Below the pieces are notes generated by a model. The model made no database searches. It saw only the letters and a program-made list of their open reading frames with translations, and had not been told where the DNA came from. From Nocardia cyriacigeorgica (GTDB taxonomy: Bacteria > Actinomycetota > Actinomycetes > Mycobacteriales > Mycobacteriaceae): DNA of 64,000 bases. Positions 16,272 through 24,934 of the stretch are shown here, in pieces; the stretch's first letter is position 1; the number at the start of each line of letters is the position of its first letter. The stretch spans positions 6,061 to 70,060 of the forward strand of contig NZ_JAAGVC010000001.1 in the NCBI RefSeq assembly GCF_010858045.1. Direction: 5' to 3'. The position numbers were made by a program, and so were the translations under genes.

Positions 16272-16631
16272 TCAGGTCTGGCAGTGGCAGGCCGGGTCGA
16301 CCCGCAGATCCGGCTCGTCATCGGGGACCACCCGCAGCATCGGCCTGGACTCCGGGGCCTCATGGTTGCCCATCCAAGACAGCAGCGACCACCGCGACAG
16401 CCCCGACAGCGCCGAACCGAGGCTGGCGAAGGATCCCGAGGAGATCACCGAGGCGAACGATCCCACCGAGCCGATCGACAGGATCGATCCCACACTGCCG
16501 ATGGACAGGATCGAATACGCCGAGCCGATGGACAGGATCGAACCTTCGGAGCGGATGGACAGAATCGACCGGCGCGAACGCCGGCTGCGGACCGAATCGC
16601 GGGACTTCATCGAACGTTCGACAGTCGCCAT
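16272..16631 (-). CDS. SILSIGS-repeat protein of unknown function
   Basis: 119 residues. After a basic start (RSMKSRDSVRSRRSRRS) residues 22-83 are a near-regular 9-residue repeat of Ile/Leu/Ser: SILSIRSEG, SILSIGSAY, SILSIGSVG, SILSIGSVG, SFASVISSG, SFASLGSAL. A polar tail follows, ending in PACHCQT. The alternating hydrophobic/Ser pattern would suit a beta-solenoid or amyloid-like stack. There is no signal peptide. The opposite strand is also open and reads as a PMDRIE repeat, so coding is not certain, but ATG 16631, the non-repeat ends and the 3-base gap to the preceding convergent stop favour this frame. Confidence 0.55.
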   Translation of the reverse strand: MATVERSMKSRDSVRSRRSRRSILSIRSEGSILSIGSAYSILSIGSVGSILSIGSVGSFASVISSGSFASLGSALSGLSRWSLLSWMGNHEAPESRPMLRVVPDDEPDLRVDPACHCQT

Positions 16632-16686
16632 GGGTTCGGTCTACCACAGCGGCGCGGCGCTGCGGGGGAGAACACCAGCGTGATTT

Positions 16687-16814
16687 CGCGAATGGCATCA
16701 CAGCGAACCAGTTGTTCCGCTTGCTTACGCAACAACTGAATTCGCGAGATGCGGGTAACTCACCGGGTACGCCAAAAACTTGGTGCGTACCAACCGGCGG
16801 CCCGGTGAGTTACC
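16687..16814. repeat. Two adjacent nested inverted repeats (possible terminator or structured element)
   Basis: Element 1: CGCGAAT/ATTCGCG (16687-16693, 16740-16746) enclosing CAGTTGTT/AACAACTG (16709-16716, 16731-16738). Element 2: a perfect 14-bp pair GGTAACTCACCGGG/CCCGGTGAGTTACC (16754-16767, 16801-16814) enclosing GGTACGC/GCGTACC (16766-16772, 16785-16791). They fill the 224-base gap between the secreted-protein gene (ends 16856, minus) and the SILSIGS gene (starts 16631, minus). Element 2 may terminate the secreted-protein transcript; the density of symmetry is greater than a simple terminator needs. Confidence 0.6.
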
Positions 16815-16855
16815 AGCCCGGCTCCCAACTCCCGGCAAAAACGCGGAGAGGCGGA

Positions 16856-17635
16856 TCAGCCGACGGTGAAGAAGCCAAGCGTCGGCAGGAAGTTGCAGGT
16901 GCGCGGCGCTGCGTCGGCGGCCTGCGTGGTCAGCGAACCGCCGATCACCGCGACGATGCGGCCGGAGCCGGTGTTCGCGATGGCCGACAGGGTGGCCGGG
17001 CCGTCCGGGTTGATCTTGGCCTCGTTGGTCAGCGCCTGGACACCGGACTGGCGGGTGTCGAGGTTGAGCCACTGCACCGTCATCGGCGGGTTCTGCACAT
17101 CGGTCGGCGACTTGGTGCCGAGCGCGGTGAACACGAACCCGGTCTGGCCTGCCGCAGGCCCGGGCGGGGGCAGCTGGGCCGGGCCGGGCACCGCGAGCGC
17201 GGTGCCGACCGAGTCGGCGGAATCGGAGATGCAGCCCTTACCGATGGTCGGGTACAGGAACTGCGCGATGGCCGGGCCCTGCTCCGGTAGGTCGGGGCCA
17301 CCGCCGCCGCTGCCGTCGAGGAACTTGATGATGCGTTCCAGCGTCGACTTGATCTGCGGCGGCAGATTCAGGGTGGCCAGCAGGGCTTTGGCCTGGTCCA
17401 GCAGGGCGGCCTGGGGGCTCGCGGTCTCGGCGGCCGCGATCTGGCCCACGATGGCAGGCGTCAGGGCGGCGAGCGCGTCCACCGGAACGCCCTCGGGAAC
17501 CATCGGGACGCTGTTCGGCGCCGCGGCGGGCGCCGGGGCCGGAGCCGCGACGGTTGTCGCGGGCGCGGCGAGCATGGCGCTCGCCGCAATGGCGAGCGCG
17601 GACAAGGCGATCCGCGATCCTCGGGTGCGAAGCAC
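16856..17635 (-). CDS. Secreted Ala/Pro-rich protein (Rv1157c/Rv1158c-like)
   Basis: 259 residues from GTG 17635, chosen because it starts directly at a clean Sec signal (VLRTRGSRIALSALAIAASAMLAAPATTVAA); the frame is open to 17701 without a ribosome site. The mature part begins Ala/Pro-rich, then LNLPPQIKSTLERIIKFLD, a Gly-rich turn, and a conserved-looking domain with two Cys (GKGCISD, PRTCNFLP) likely to form a disulfide, ending LGFFTVG. It is divergent from pimE exactly where M. tuberculosis has Rv1158c next to Rv1159, so orthology is inferred from position and composition. The function is unknown; export is likely. Confidence 0.72.
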   Translation of the reverse strand: MLRTRGSRIALSALAIAASAMLAAPATTVAAPAPAPAAAPNSVPMVPEGVPVDALAALTPAIVGQIAAAETASPQAALLDQAKALLATLNLPPQIKSTLERIIKFLDGSGGGGPDLPEQGPAIAQFLYPTIGKGCISDSADSVGTALAVPGPAQLPPPGPAAGQTGFVFTALGTKSPTDVQNPPMTVQWLNLDTRQSGVQALTNEAKINPDGPATLSAIANTGSGRIVAVIGGSLTTQAADAAPRTCNFLPTLGFFTVG

Positions 17636-17967
17636 TGGTCTTGCCGTCCTTACCTCGGGTACATCTGGTCGACGCTGAAAAGCCGTCGTTTCGGGGGTCA
17701 CTCTAAGGACAACGCCGCATGTTGTACAGCAGCGGTGCCGGAAATGCGCGCCGTGGACGAACGTGTTATCAGAAGGTAGCGCCGTTCAGTGTTACTGGTG
17801 TGAAAGTTGATGCAAATGTTACTTGTGGTTCGGGGGATGTGTATGCCAGGGCAGCGTGGTCGCCGCCCGCACTGCGGTTAATGTAGTCGGAGCCTTCCAT
17901 TCCAGGCCGCCGAATCGCCCGAACGACGCGATCCGGCCGGCCCCGGCCCGAATCGAAAGTCCCGCAT

Positions 17968-19266
17968 TTGAACCAGCAGAGCGCTCGGACGGACGCATGC
18001 CCGCCGGTCGTGCCCGCCCGATCGGCCGCACCGCATCGCTGGGCCACCCACACCCGCTGGGCCGTGGCCGCGCTGGCCGCCAGCGTGCTCGCCCGGCTGC
18101 TGTGGATGCTGTTCGCGCCGAACGGCATGAACCTGGTGGACCTGCACGTCTACGTCGACGGCTCGGCGGCCCTGCTCACCGACAAGCTCTACGACTTCAC
18201 CTACGCGGAGAAGACCCCGGATTTCCCGCTGCCGTTCACCTATCCGCCGTTCGCCGCCGTCGTGTTCTTCCCGTTGCATTATCTGCCCTTCACGGTGGTC
18301 GCGATCGCCTGGCTGCTGGCCATCGCGGCAGCGCTGTACGCGATCGTGCGTATCGCGCTGGAACTGATTCTCGGCGCCGAGACCGCGCAGCAGCCGGGCT
18401 GGCGCACGGCGTCGATCACCTGGACCGCGATCGGACTCTGGCTGGAGCCGGTGCGAACCACCATGGACTACGGACAGGTCAACGTCTTCCTGGTGCTCGC
18501 GGTGATGCTCGCGGTGCGCAGTGCGCGGTGGTGGATCTCCGGCACGCTGGTCGGCGTGGTGGCGGGTATCAAGCTGACGCCCGCGATCAGCGGCCTGTAT
18601 TTTCTCGCGCGCAGGCGCTGGGCGACGGTGGCGTGGTCGGCGGCGGTCTTCGGCGCGACGGTCGGGCTCAGCTTCCTCATCTCCGCGGGCGAGACCCGGC
18701 GCTACTTCGGCACCCTGCTCGGTGACGCCGACCGGATCGGGCCGGTGGGATCGGTGTGGAACCAGTCGCTGCGTGGCGCGCTGAGCCGACTGCTCGGCTA
18801 CGACGTGGAGACGGGTCCGTGGTGGGTGGCCTCGGTCGTGCTCGTCGCGGTGCTGGCGCTGCTGGCCTGGCGCACGCTCGGGCCCGACGACCGGCTCGGC
18901 ACCCTGCTGATGGTGCAGCTGTTCGGATTGCTCATCTCGCCGATCTCGTGGTCACACCATTGGGTCTGGCTGCTGCCGACCGTGCTGTGGCTGCTGTACG
19001 GGCCGCTGCGCGAGGTGCCGGGCGCGCGCGTCTTCGCCGGCTACTGGCTGGTGACCGCGCTGGTCGGCGCGCCGTGGGTGCTGTCGTTCTTCCAGGACTC
19101 GATCTGGACCATTCCCCGGCCGTGGGTGCTGTCCTGGCTGGGGACGGTCGACGTCGCCGGCGTGCTCGCGATGCTGGTGTGGATCATCTGCGCGCCGCGG
19201 CTGCTCACTCGGACTGCGCGGCCAGCCGATCTATCTCGTGCGCCAGCGCCACATCCGACGCGGTGA
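17968..19266 (+). CDS. pimE: Polyprenol-phosphate-mannose-dependent alpha-1,2-mannosyltransferase, PimE-like (GT87)
   Basis: 432 residues with about ten membrane segments, a GT-C glycosyltransferase of family GT87 (DUF2029). The acidic residue after the first membrane segment, Asp58 in MNLVDLHVYVDG, falls at the position of the catalytic Asp58 reported for mycobacterial PimE. Later loops carry LPFTYPPFAAVVFFPL and ISPISWSHHWVW, typical of the family. PimE adds an alpha-1,2 mannose to PIM4 outside the membrane to make polar PIMs. The neighbours (Rv1158c-like, pterin dehydratase, typA, lpqW) repeat the M. tuberculosis Rv1159 region. The TTG start at 17968 is uncertain. The 3' end overlaps the convergent dehydratase gene by 62 bases. 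Confidence 0.85.
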   Translation: MNQQSARTDACPPVVPARSAAPHRWATHTRWAVAALAASVLARLLWMLFAPNGMNLVDLHVYVDGSAALLTDKLYDFTYAEKTPDFPLPFTYPPFAAVVFFPLHYLPFTVVAIAWLLAIAAALYAIVRIALELILGAETAQQPGWRTASITWTAIGLWLEPVRTTMDYGQVNVFLVLAVMLAVRSARWWISGTLVGVVAGIKLTPAISGLYFLARRRWATVAWSAAVFGATVGLSFLISAGETRRYFGTLLGDADRIGPVGSVWNQSLRGALSRLLGYDVETGPWWVASVVLVAVLALLAWRTLGPDDRLGTLLMVQLFGLLISPISWSHHWVWLLPTVLWLLYGPLREVPGARVFAGYWLVTALVGAPWVLSFFQDSIWTIPRPWVLSWLGTVDVAGVLAMLVWIICAPRLLTRTARPADLSRAPAPHPTR

Positions 19267-19504
19267 GCCCGCCCTCGCTGTGCGTGGACAGGGTGAAGGT
19301 GACATTGCGCCAGCGGATATCGATATCGGGATGATGGTTGGCGGCCTCTGCCGCGACGGCGACCCGGCGCACCAATTCGATACCGGCGGGGAACGTCGCG
19401 GCTTTGATCGTGCGGCTGATCGAATCCCCTGAGCGGGTCCATTCGGGCAGTGAGGTCAGGACCGCCGATATCTCGTCGTCGGACAGTAATGGGGTAGTGG
19501 TCAT
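19205..19504 (-). CDS. 4a-hydroxytetrahydrobiopterin dehydratase (PCD/DCoH family)
   Basis: 99 residues, full length for the family. The active-site motif is ANHHPDIDIRWRNVTFTLSTHSEGGLTASDVALAHEID, with the catalytic histidines in NHHP and the later His of STHS. The enzyme removes water from 4a-hydroxy-tetrahydropterin; in bacteria without phenylalanine hydroxylase it may act in molybdopterin or general pterin repair. It matches Rv1159A beside pimE. The start ATG 19504 is well placed; longer upstream frame extensions are not supported. It overlaps the tail of pimE on the opposite strand. Confidence 0.9.
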   Translation of the reverse strand: MTTTPLLSDDEISAVLTSLPEWTRSGDSISRTIKAATFPAGIELVRRVAVAAEAANHHPDIDIRWRNVTFTLSTHSEGGLTASDVALAHEIDRLAAQSE

Positions 19505-19641
19505 TGTCTCGTTGTACCCCGGTTGCGCATGATCATGAGCGCAGTCCATGAAACCTCGCAGGATCAGTCGGTGTTGGATGTCGCCTGCTCCGGAGGCCCT
19601 GCATGGTGACGCTCCGCTGCCGCTTCCGGGCCCTTGACGGA

Positions 19642-19818
19642 TCAGGCGGCGCGCGCCTTCTTCAAGCCCTTCTTCAGCTCTTTCCCCGTCACACCCGCCG
19701 CTTCCAGGCGTTTCATCCGCATGATGACCACAGGGCACTTGATGCACCGCGTCTTCTTGCGGCAGCACTTCTTCTTCGGCTTGAGGCTGGAAACCTTCTT
19801 TGCCTTGACCTTGCCCAT
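19642..19818 (-). CDS. Small basic Cys-rich protein, 58 residues
   Basis: Composition is extreme: Lys/Arg-rich with a central Cys cluster KKKCCRKKTRCIKCPVV, giving CC-x5-C-x2-C, which could bind zinc or iron or act as a nucleic-acid knuckle. The C-terminal half (VIMRMKRLEAAGVTGKELKKGLKKARAA) should be helical. I believe similar short proteins occur widely in actinobacteria without a known role. ATG 19818 gives the compact form; the frame is open upstream but enters the regulatory gap. A sequence resembling an IdeR/DtxR iron box ends two bases before the start codon, suggesting iron control or simply an AT-rich promoter. Confidence 0.75.
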   Translation of the reverse strand: MGKVKAKKVSSLKPKKKCCRKKTRCIKCPVVIMRMKRLEAAGVTGKELKKGLKKARAA

Positions 19819-19819
19819 G

Positions 19820-19838
19820 GCGAGTAAGCCTACCCTTA
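19820..19838 (-). promoter_or_regulatory. IdeR/DtxR-like box upstream of the Cys-rich protein gene
   Basis: On the minus strand the 19 bases are TAAGGGTAGGCTTACTCGC. Compared by eye with the consensus TTAGGTTAGGCTAACCTAA, 12 of 19 positions agree, and the core TAGGCT is intact. It abuts the start codon at 19818. One arm is good and the other weak. The rest of the 274-base gap to typA (19839-20092) holds no gene that I can support. Confidence 0.4.
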
Positions 19839-20092
19839 GTCGAATGTGGAGTCCCAGGTGCACCTGGGTGCCGGTAGGGTGTATCTGGCCGCGATGCCCG
19901 GTGAGTTCCATTCTCCACCTGTTTTGTACAGGGAGCCCCGGCGCGAGGGTCAGGACCCGTAGGCGGCAGCTTGCGTAACCACGTAGGGTCCCGCTCGCGC
20001 CGGCATCGAGTACAGCGCGAGCGTCAGGAACCTTGGGGCGCCGGACAGTGAGCACCGTCGCCACCATCTACCGAACAGCAGGAGGAACAAGC

Positions 20093-21994
20093 GTGTCGTC
20101 TGCACGCGATTTTCGCAACGTCGCCATCGTGGCCCACGTCGACCACGGTAAAACGACGTTGGTCGACGCCATGCTGCGCCAATCCGGCGCCTTCGCCGAA
20201 CGGGCCGAGCTGGTCGACCGGGTCATGGACTCCGGCGACCTGGAACGCGAGAAGGGCATCACCATTCTCGCCAAGAACACCGCGGTGCACCGGCACAACG
20301 CCGACGGCTCCGTGACCGTCATCAACGTCATCGATACGCCCGGCCACGCCGACTTCGGCGGTGAGGTCGAGCGCGGCCTGTCCATGGTCGACGGCGTCGT
20401 GCTGCTGGTCGACGCCTCCGAGGGTCCGCTGCCCCAGACCCGTTTCGTGCTGCGTAAGGCGCTGGCCGCCTCGCTGCCGGTGATCCTGGTCGTCAACAAG
20501 ACCGACCGCCCCGACGCCCGGATCGCCGAGGTCGTCGAGGAGAGCCACGATCTGCTGCTCGACCTCGCCTCCGACCTGGACGACGACGCCGCCGAGGCCG
20601 CCGAACTCGCCCTCGATCTGCCCGTGCTCTACGCCTCCGGCCGAGAGGGCAAGGCGTCGAAGGTCGCCCCCGAGAACGGGCAGGCCCCCGACGCGGAGAA
20701 CCTCGACGCCCTGTTCGAGGTGCTGCTCGAGAACATCCCGGCACCCAAGGGCGATCCGACCGCGCCGCTGCAGGCGCACGTCACCAACCTCGACGCCTCG
20801 GCCTTCCTGGGCCGGCTCGCGCTGGTGCGCATCCACAACGGCGAGCTGCGCAAGGGCCAGAACGTGGCCTGGATGCACGCCGACGGCGTCAAGAACGTCA
20901 AGATCACCGAGCTGCTGCAGACCATCGGCGTCGAGCGTCAGCCGGGCGAGGTGGCCGTGGCCGGCGATATCGTCGCCGTCGCGGGCATCCCGGACATCAT
21001 GATCGGCGACACCCTGGCCGACCCGGACAACCCGGTAGCGCTGCCGCGCATCAGCGTCGACGAGCCCGCCATCTCGGTGACCATCGGCACCAACACCTCG
21101 CCGCTGGTCGGCCGGGTGCAGGGGCACAAGCTCACCGCGCGCATGGTCAAGTCGCGGCTGGATCAGGAACTGGTCGGCAATGTCTCGCTGCGAGTGCTCG
21201 ACATCGGCCGCCCCGACGCCTGGGAGGTGCAGGGCCGTGGTGAGCTGGCGCTGGCCATCCTGGTCGAGCAGATGCGCCGCGAGGGCTTCGAGCTGACCGT
21301 CGGCAAGCCGCAGGTGGTCACCAAGACCGTCGACGGCAAGGTGCACGAGCCCTACGAAGAGCTCACCATCGACTGCCCCGACGAGTACCTCGGCGCCATC
21401 ACCCAGCTGCTGGCCGCCCGCAAGGGCAAGATGGTCCAGATGAACAACCACGCCGCGGGCTGGGTGCGGATGGAGTTCATCGTGCCCTCGCGTGGCCTGA
21501 TCGGTTTCCGCACCGACTTCCTCACCGAGACCCGCGGCACCGGCATCGCCAACGCCGTCTTCCACGGCTACGCGCCGTGGGCCGGTGAGATCCGCGCGCG
21601 CCACACCGGTTCGCTGGTCTCCGACCGTGCGGGCACCGTCACCCCGTTCGCCATGATCCAGCTCGCCGACCGCGGCCAGTTCTTCGTGGAGCCGGGTGCG
21701 GACACCTACGAGGGCATGGTCGTCGGCATCAACCCGCGCGCCGAGGATCTCGACATCAACGTCACCAGGGAGAAGAAGCTCACCAATATGCGCTCCTCCA
21801 CCGCCGACGTGATGGAGACCCTGGCCAAGCCGCTGCAGCTCGACCTCGAAGGCGCCATGGAGTTCTGCGCCGCCGACGAATGCGTCGAGGTCACCCCCGA
21901 GGTGGTACGGGTGCGCAAGGTGACCCTGTCCGCCACCGACCGGGCCAGGGAGACCTCCCGGCGCAAGGCCCGCGACCGCGCGGCCGCGCAGTAG
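20093..21994 (+). CDS. typA: Translational GTPase TypA/BipA
   Basis: 633 residues, full length. The GTPase domain shows G1 AHVDHGKTT (14-22), the switch region with GITILAKN, G3 DTPGHADF and G4 NKTD. Then come the EF-G-like domains 2, 3 and 5 ([21 protein letters not shown]) and the BipA-specific C-terminal domain ([37 protein letters not shown]). TypA binds the ribosome and aids large-subunit assembly under stress and cold. GTG 20093 is chosen for GGAGGA seven bases upstream. It corresponds to Rv1165. A strong hairpin follows. Confidence 0.97.
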   Translation: MSSARDFRNVAIVAHVDHGKTTLVDAMLRQSGAFAERAELVDRVMDSGDLEREKGITILAKNTAVHRHNADGSVTVINVIDTPGHADFGGEVERGLSMVDGVVLLVDASEGPLPQTRFVLRKALAASLPVILVVNKTDRPDARIAEVVEESHDLLLDLASDLDDDAAEAAELALDLPVLYASGREGKASKVAPENGQAPDAENLDALFEVLLENIPAPKGDPTAPLQAHVTNLDASAFLGRLALVRIHNGELRKGQNVAWMHADGVKNVKITELLQTIGVERQPGEVAVAGDIVAVAGIPDIMIGDTLADPDNPVALPRISVDEPAISVTIGTNTSPLVGRVQGHKLTARMVKSRLDQELVGNVSLRVLDIGRPDAWEVQGRGELALAILVEQMRREGFELTVGKPQVVTKTVDGKVHEPYEELTIDCPDEYLGAITQLLAARKGKMVQMNNHAAGWVRMEFIVPSRGLIGFRTDFLTETRGTGIANAVFHGYAPWAGEIRARHTGSLVSDRAGTVTPFAMIQLADRGQFFVEPGADTYEGMVVGINPRAEDLDINVTREKKLTNMRSSTADVMETLAKPLQLDLEGAMEFCAADECVEVTPEVVRVRKVTLSATDRARETSRRKARDRAAAQ

Positions 21995-22026
21995 GCCGAC
22001 GACCAGGCGAGATCCCACGCCGTGCC

Positions 22027-22061
22027 GCGAAACCGCCGGGCCCCGTGCTCGGCGGTTTCGC
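22027..22061 (+). terminator. typA terminator hairpin
   Basis: GCGAAACCGCCG (22027-22038) pairs perfectly over 12 bp with CGGCGGTTTCGC (22050-22061) around an 11-base loop, 33 bases after the typA stop and 42 before lpqW. There is no T-run, as usual in such genomes. It separates typA from the lpqW-mshB operon. Confidence 0.8.
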
Positions 22062-22102
22062 GTACACGGCCGAGCACGACATGGCGAGGTAGAGTGCCGA
22101 GG

Positions 22103-23875
22103 GTGAATTCGGGGGCGCGACGGCGCGCGATGTGGCGCGCGATGCTGGTTGTGATGACGGCGTTGCTGCCGGTGGTCGCCGGGTGCACCGCGAACCCGCC
22201 GCCGCCGATCGAGAGCACCGACAGTCCGAAGACGACGCCGGCCGAGCCGGGCAAGAACACCGTCGTGGTGGCCATCGACGACATCGGCATCGGCTTCAAT
22301 CCGCATCTGCGCTCGGATCAGTCGCCTGCGACGGCGGCGGTCAGCTCGATGGTGCTGCCGAGCCCGTTCCGTCCGGTGCCCGATCCCGCGGTGCCCGGCG
22401 GCACGCAGTGGGTGCCCGATTCGGCGCTGGTCGAGCAGGCCGAGGTGACCTCGCACGAACCGTTCACCATCACCTACAAGCTGCGCAATCAGGCCAACTG
22501 GTCCGATGGTGCGCCGATCGCCGCCGAGGATTTCCGGTTCCTGTGGCGGCAGATGATCACCCAGCCAGGTGTGGTGGACCCGGCAGGCTACCGGTTGATC
22601 TCCGACGTCGCATCGACGGCGGGCGGTAAGACCGTCACCGTCACCATGGCGGCACCGTATCCGGCGTGGCGGCAGTTGTTCGCGAATCTGTTGCCCTCAC
22701 ATCTGGTGAAGGATTCGCCGGGCGGTTTCCAGCGCACGCTGACCGAGGGCATCGCGGTGTCCGGCGGCAGCTTCAAGATCAAATCGGCCGATCAGGGCCG
22801 GGACGAGATCCTGCTCGAACGCAACGACCGGTACTGGGGCAAGCCCGCGGTGCCGGATCAGATCCTGTTGCGCCGCGGCGGAACTCCCGCGCAGGTGGCG
22901 GATTCGCTGCGCACCGGCGACGCGCAGATGGCGCTGGTGCACGGCGGCGTGGCGACCCAGGCGCAGCTGGCGGCCATCCCGTCGGTGCGCACGGCGATCA
23001 TGCCGCAGGCGCGGGAACTGCAATTCGTGTTGAACGGCCGTAGCGGCGATCTGGTGGACCCGCGGGTGCGCACGGCGGTGCTCGCCCTGCTCGATCCGGC
23101 GCTGCTGGCCACCGTCGGCGCGCAGACCGGCGGCTGGGTGGAACCGGTGCGCGCGCAGGTGCTCTCGCCGTCGGATCCCGGCTATGTGCCGACCGCGCCG
23201 CCGCGCCCGAGCCAGGACGAGGCCTTCGCCCTGCTCGCCGAATCCGGGTACGGGCGGGCCCCGGAACCACCGCCCGTGGTCTCGGCCACCTCGCCCGCGC
23301 CGCGCCCGCGCCCGGTGGCAAAGGACGGCAAATCGCTGACCATTCGGATCGGCGCCGTCGCCAACGACCCCACGGCGCTCGCCGTCGCCCATACCGCCGC
23401 CGACCAGCTGCGCAGCGCGGGTATCGACGCCAGCGTGCGCAGCGTCGCCGGTGACGAGCTGTACGGCAAGGAGCTGGTCGAGGGCACCATCGACGCCATC
23501 GTCGGCTGGGAGGTGGCGGGTTCGGACCCGGCCACCGTGCTGGCTTCCCGGTACGGCTGCCCGCCGGTGACACCGCCCGGCCCGGACGGCGATCCCGACC
23601 CCGATGCCGAAGTGGTCCGGCTGGCGCCGAGCAACCTGTCGGGCATCTGCGATCCGGGCGCCCAGCCCGCCGTCGACGGTGCGCTGGTGGGCATCGAGAC
23701 CGCCCGGGTGCTCGCCGAGGCCGAACCACGCCTGTGGGCGGCGGCGACGGTACTGCCGATCGTGCAGGACAACGTGGTCGCGGCCTCGGGGCCGTCGGTG
23801 GACGGCGCCTCGCTCAGCGGCGCCATCCAGGTCGGCATCTTCGGCGACGCGGCGAACTGGCGGCGGGTCGGATGA
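22103..23875 (+). CDS. lpqW: LpqW-like lipoprotein, oligopeptide-binding (SBP family 5) fold
   Basis: 590 residues from GTG 22103 (ATG 22130 also possible). The signal peptide WRAMLVVMTALLPVVAGC ends in a lipobox (VAGC). The mature protein has the family-5 solute-binding fold: FTITYKLRNQANWSDGAPIAAEDFRFLWRQM and LLERNDRYWGKPAVPDQILLRR, with a C-terminal EIVGWEVAGSDPATVLASRYGCPP-type region. In mycobacteria LpqW has this fold but is not a transporter; it steers PIM intermediates towards LAM. It sits between typA and mshB as in M. tuberculosis (Rv1165, Rv1166, Rv1170). No permease is adjacent, consistent with a non-transport role. Confidence 0.85.
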   Translation: MNSGARRRAMWRAMLVVMTALLPVVAGCTANPPPPIESTDSPKTTPAEPGKNTVVVAIDDIGIGFNPHLRSDQSPATAAVSSMVLPSPFRPVPDPAVPGGTQWVPDSALVEQAEVTSHEPFTITYKLRNQANWSDGAPIAAEDFRFLWRQMITQPGVVDPAGYRLISDVASTAGGKTVTVTMAAPYPAWRQLFANLLPSHLVKDSPGGFQRTLTEGIAVSGGSFKIKSADQGRDEILLERNDRYWGKPAVPDQILLRRGGTPAQVADSLRTGDAQMALVHGGVATQAQLAAIPSVRTAIMPQARELQFVLNGRSGDLVDPRVRTAVLALLDPALLATVGAQTGGWVEPVRAQVLSPSDPGYVPTAPPRPSQDEAFALLAESGYGRAPEPPPVVSATSPAPRPRPVAKDGKSLTIRIGAVANDPTALAVAHTAADQLRSAGIDASVRSVAGDELYGKELVEGTIDAIVGWEVAGSDPATVLASRYGCPPVTPPGPDGDPDPDAEVVRLAPSNLSGICDPGAQPAVDGALVGIETARVLAEAEPRLWAAATVLPIVQDNVVAASGPSVDGASLSGAIQVGIFGDAANWRRVG

Positions 23876-24765
23876 GCGGGCCCGCCACCGGTACCGGCGG
23901 CCTGCTGCTGGTGCACGCGCACCCGGACGACGAATCGATCACCACCGGCGGCACCATCGCCCACTATCGCCGTCGGGGGATCCCGGTCACCGTGGTCACC
24001 TGCACCCTCGGTGAAGAGGGCGAGGTGATCGGTGCGCAGTGGGCGCAGCTGAGCGCCGAGCACGCCGATCAGCTCGGCGGCTACCGCATCCTCGAACTCA
24101 CCAGGGCGCTGGCCGCGCTCGACGCCGCGCCGCCGCGTTTCCTCGGCGGCGCCGGACGCTGGCGGGATTCCGGGATGGCGGGCACCCCGAGCGCCGAGCA
24201 TCCGCGCGCGTTCGTCCGGTCGGGCCGGGAAGCGGTCGACGCGCTGACCGAGATCGTGCTCGAACTGCGGCCAAGGGTGGTGGTGGGCTACGACCCGGAG
24301 GGCGGTTACGGCCATCCCGACCATGTGCGGGCCCATCAGATCACCACCGAAGCGGTGCATGCGGCGGCCGAACGTGGCTGGGACACACCGAAGTTCTACT
24401 GGACGGTGACCGACGCCGACCTGCTGGCACTGCACACCGAGGCGCTGGCCCGCCGGACGGTGGACGGGCTGCCCGGTGCGCTGCCCGCCGGGTGGCGCCT
24501 GCCCGCCGAAGGCGAGCTGGCCTGCGTGCCGAGCAGCACCGTCACCACCACCGTCGACGTCTCGGACGTGTTGGCGGCCAAGCGGGAGGCCTTGCGCGCG
24601 CACGCCACTCAGGTGACGGTGGCGCCGTCCGGGCGCGAGTTCGCGCTGTCGAACAACATCGCCCAGCCGGTGCTGCCGGAGGAACATTTCGTGCTGGTCC
24701 GCGGCGTCCGCGGGCCGCTCGGCCCGGATGGGCGTGAGCACGATCTGTTCGCCGCGCCCGCCTAA
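23872..24765 (+). CDS. mshB: N-acetyl-glucosaminyl-inositol deacetylase MshB
   Basis: 297 residues of the PIG-L/LmbE zinc deacetylase family. The zinc/catalytic motif is HAHPDDES (His17, Asp20 ligands; Asp19 general base), and the third ligand lies in GYGHPDHVRAHQITTEAV. MshB removes acetate from GlcNAc-Ins, the second step of mycothiol synthesis in the cytoplasm. It matches Rv1170 in sequence pattern and place. The ATG overlaps the lpqW stop by four bases, so the two are translated from one message. A short acidic/neutral tail ends the protein. Confidence 0.93.
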   Translation: MSGPATGTGGLLLVHAHPDDESITTGGTIAHYRRRGIPVTVVTCTLGEEGEVIGAQWAQLSAEHADQLGGYRILELTRALAALDAAPPRFLGGAGRWRDSGMAGTPSAEHPRAFVRSGREAVDALTEIVLELRPRVVVGYDPEGGYGHPDHVRAHQITTEAVHAAAERGWDTPKFYWTVTDADLLALHTEALARRTVDGLPGALPAGWRLPAEGELACVPSSTVTTTVDVSDVLAAKREALRAHATQVTVAPSGREFALSNNIAQPVLPEEHFVLVRGVRGPLGPDGREHDLFAAPA

Positions 24766-24775
24766 ACTCGATCGC

Positions 24776-24934
24776 ATGTACAACTGGGAGCTCCAGAACG
24801 CCATCGTGGCATTCGTGGAAAGCCTGCGTCCCGGCGCGCAACATCAGCACGAGCTCTACATGTCGGTGCTGTACGCGTTCGCCGATATGCAGAGCCATCT
24901 GCTGACGCTGCTCGGCTACCCGCCGGTCGCGTGA
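24776..24934 (+). CDS. Short conserved-looking protein of unknown function
   Basis: 52 residues (starts MYNWELQNAIVAFVESL, ends TLLGYPPVA), ten bases after mshB. It is largely helical, with aromatic residues near the N-terminus and a His-rich HQHELYMSVLYAFADMQSHLL. Its stop overlaps the GTG of the next gene by four bases (GTGA), which is good evidence that it is translated. No family was recognised. Confidence 0.7.
   Translation: MYNWELQNAIVAFVESLRPGAQHQHELYMSVLYAFADMQSHLLTLLGYPPVA

Noticed and set aside
16366..16683. Plus-strand ORF with a PMDRIE repeat opposite the SILSIGS gene
   Set aside because: No ribosome site, and it overlaps the repeat array. The minus frame has the better start and non-repeat ends, though the question stays open in the findings.
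19839..20092. Possible longer N-terminus for the Cys-rich protein or for TypA
   Set aside because: TypA has a clear ribosome site at GTG 20093. The extra upstream residues of both frames lack family similarity and would run through the divergent promoter region.
20024..22456. An 810-codon open frame antisense to typA and lpqW
   Set aside because: Long antisense frames are expected in GC-rich DNA with strong third-position bias. Its predicted protein has no domain pattern and is rich in His, Gln and Val, as such shadows are.
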